Of a stretch of DNA of 6,007 bases, positions 4,933 through 6,007 are shown in pieces. Both the position numbers and the translations under genes were made by a program. How positions within the stretch are numbered: position 1 is the stretch's first letter; each line of letters starts with the position of its first letter. The stretch covers positions 1 to 6,007 of the forward strand of contig JAKAMO010000138.1 of the NCBI GenBank assembly GCA_021812825.1, given 5' to 3'. The notes under the pieces were generated by a model. That model was not told the DNA's origin. It made no database searches and saw only the letters and a program-made list of their open reading frames with translations. The stretch is from a bacterium. GTDB taxonomy: Bacteria; Elusimicrobiota; Elusimicrobia; Elusimicrobiales; UBA9959.

Positions 4933-6007
4933 CTATTCCGCCCACTGGCGGCCGCACATGGTCCGGAACGGGCAGCCCGCGCATCCGGCCTCGTCGGCCG
5001 CGGGCTTGAATCCGGCCGCCGGGTCCAGGATCTCCTCGAGCAGCGTCCTTATAGCCGCTTCGTAGGCGCCGAATACGGCCTTTTTGTCCGGGACCTTCTT
5101 ATAGCGCGCCTTGTAGAGCGACTCTTCGGCGATGTTCTCCGCGCCCAGCAACAGCAGCGACGCGTCCATGCCGCCCGCGTCCAGGCCGTGTTCGGCCATA
5201 TAGGCCAGGATATAGAAAGGCAGTTGCACGCTCTTCAGGGTCCGGCCCCAGTCCTCGCGGATACCCAGGTCGAAGCGGCTCCAGTTCGGCACCGCGGCGC
5301 CGGCGCCGGTCTTGTAGTCCAGTATATGCACTACGCCGCCGCGGCGGTCCACGCGGTCCGCGTAGCCGCGCAGCTTTATCTCGCCCGCCCCGGTCATGAT
5401 CGAAGCCTTGAGCTGCGTCTCGCAGGCGAGGATCTCTATGCCGGCGAGGTTGTCGCGGTGGTAGTCCAGGATATCCTTCAGCCGCTTCTCCACCTGCCGC
5501 TTGATCAGGTACTCCGCGCCGGACCGGTGCCCCTTCAGCCGCTCGTCGAAGACCCGGCGCGCCGCGGCCGCTATCTCGCCGTAATCCTTCTCCGCGACGT
5601 TCAGCGGCCTGCCGGTCCTGCCCTTGAAGAAAGCCTCCAGCACCTCGTGCACGATGACGCCGATGTCGCGCTGCTCTATGTCGTCGGACACCTCGTCCTT
5701 CCCGGCGAGGCCCAGGCCGTAGCGGTAATAGAAGCGCAGGCCGCAGGCGAGATAAGCGTCTATGGCCGAAGGCGAGAACTCGCGCGCCCTGAGCGCGGCC
5801 AGCAGCTCGGGCGTCTTGGCCGCGCCGGAAGGCTCGCCCTGGGAGAAGTTCACCCGCAGGTGCACCTCCTCGCCGGCGGGCTCGCCGCCCCCGCGCTCGA
5901 GCTCCCAGGCCAGCCGCTCCACGAAGGGGCTCCGCTCCTTGTCGGCCGAGTCCTTGTAGAAGATATGCGCCTCTTCGGCGCCGGAGAGCAGCGTGTAGAA
6001 ATAGTAG
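4933..6007 (-). CDS. AddB-like PD-(D/E)XK nuclease with iron-sulfur cysteines (N-terminus beyond window)
   Basis: The frame is open to the window edge, giving 357 C-terminal residues; there is no reason to place a start inside. Numbering from the edge, residues 1-37 (YYFYTLLSGAEEAHIFYKD and SPFVERL) look like the end of a helicase-like domain. The PD-(D/E)XK nuclease domain follows: FSPSAIDAYLACGLRFYYRY (77-96), GVIVHEVLEAFF with H120, GYADRVD with D217, ILDYKTG with catalytic-type D230 and K232, and QLPFYILAY with Q261. Four cysteines, C88, C342, C345 and C351 (CAGCPFRTMC), match the iron-sulfur staple of AddB-type nucleases. This family processes double-strand breaks with a helicase partner and also degrades foreign DNA in some systems. 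No AddA-like partner is in the window. It ends 18 bp before the exported-protein gene. The domain call is secure; AddB orthology is likely but unproven. Confidence 0.9.
   Translation of the reverse strand, partial: YYFYTLLSGAEEAHIFYKDSADKERSPFVERLAWELERGGGEPAGEEVHLRVNFSQGEPSGAAKTPELLAALRAREFSPSAIDAYLACGLRFYYRYGLGLAGKDEVSDDIEQRDIGVIVHEVLEAFFKGRTGRPLNVAEKDYGEIAAAARRVFDERLKGHRSGAEYLIKRQVEKRLKDILDYHRDNLAGIEILACETQLKASIMTGAGEIKLRGYADRVDRRGGVVHILDYKTGAGAAVPNWSRFDLGIREDWGRTLKSVQLPFYILAYMAEHGLDAGGMDASLLLLGAENIAEESLYKARYKKVPDKKAVFGAYEAAIRTLLEEILDPAAGFKPAADEAGCAGCPFRTMCGRQWAE

Noticed and set aside
5762..5959. Small plus-strand frame opposite the nuclease gene
   Set aside because: It lies entirely antisense to the continuous nuclease frame and has no ribosome site or domain.

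Overview
The window is GC-rich bacterial DNA, with coding third positions mostly G or C although ATA isoleucine codons recur. An outer-membrane beta-barrel gene and several signal-peptide proteins indicate a diderm bacterium. The mix resembles environmental genomes such as Elusimicrobiota, but no marker gene is present, so the phylum is only a guess.

Layout by transcription unit. (1) Minus strand, 1-1533: an ECF sigma factor, then a two-helix membrane protein placed like its anti-sigma factor, then an exported bactofilin-like beta-helix protein cut by the window edge. The three genes are 15-26 bp apart. A GCAACC-N16-CGTA motif ends directly in front of the sigma ATG, which suggests autoregulation and a leaderless or nearly leaderless mRNA. 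(2) Minus strand, 1646-3063: an outer-membrane beta-barrel of the Phenol_MetA_deg-like transporter type, then a small exported protein with a tandem G-Y/W-G-E repeat, closed by a strong intrinsic terminator at 1646-1681. (3) Plus strand, 3219-3764: a compact type II toxin-antitoxin module with a ribbon-helix-helix antitoxin and a RelE/ParE toxin. It has a TTGACA-N17-TACACT promoter overlapped by two identical palindromic boxes one helical turn apart, probably its operator. (4) Minus strand, 3808-6007: the C-terminal part of an AddB-like PD-(D/E)XK nuclease with four cysteines arranged as an iron-sulfur staple, followed 18 bp later by an exported protein of unknown function with one DxNxDGxxD calcium-loop motif and clearly less GC-biased codons.

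How the parts fit. Unit 1 reads as an envelope-stress or surface-remodelling regulon in which the sigma factor controls its own inhibitor and a secreted scaffold-like protein. Unit 2 is another envelope operon, and its closeness to unit 1 hints at, but does not prove, shared regulation. The toxin-antitoxin module sits in opposite orientation between minus-strand units, next to a cluster of short direct and inverted repeats at 3146-3221, and looks like an accessory insertion. I see no CRISPR array, rRNA, tRNA, transposase or phage gene. The most unusual items are the sigma/membrane protein/exported bactofilin-like trio, the G-Y/W-G-E repeat protein and the toxin-antitoxin operator. There is no clear evidence of a wholly new multigene system.
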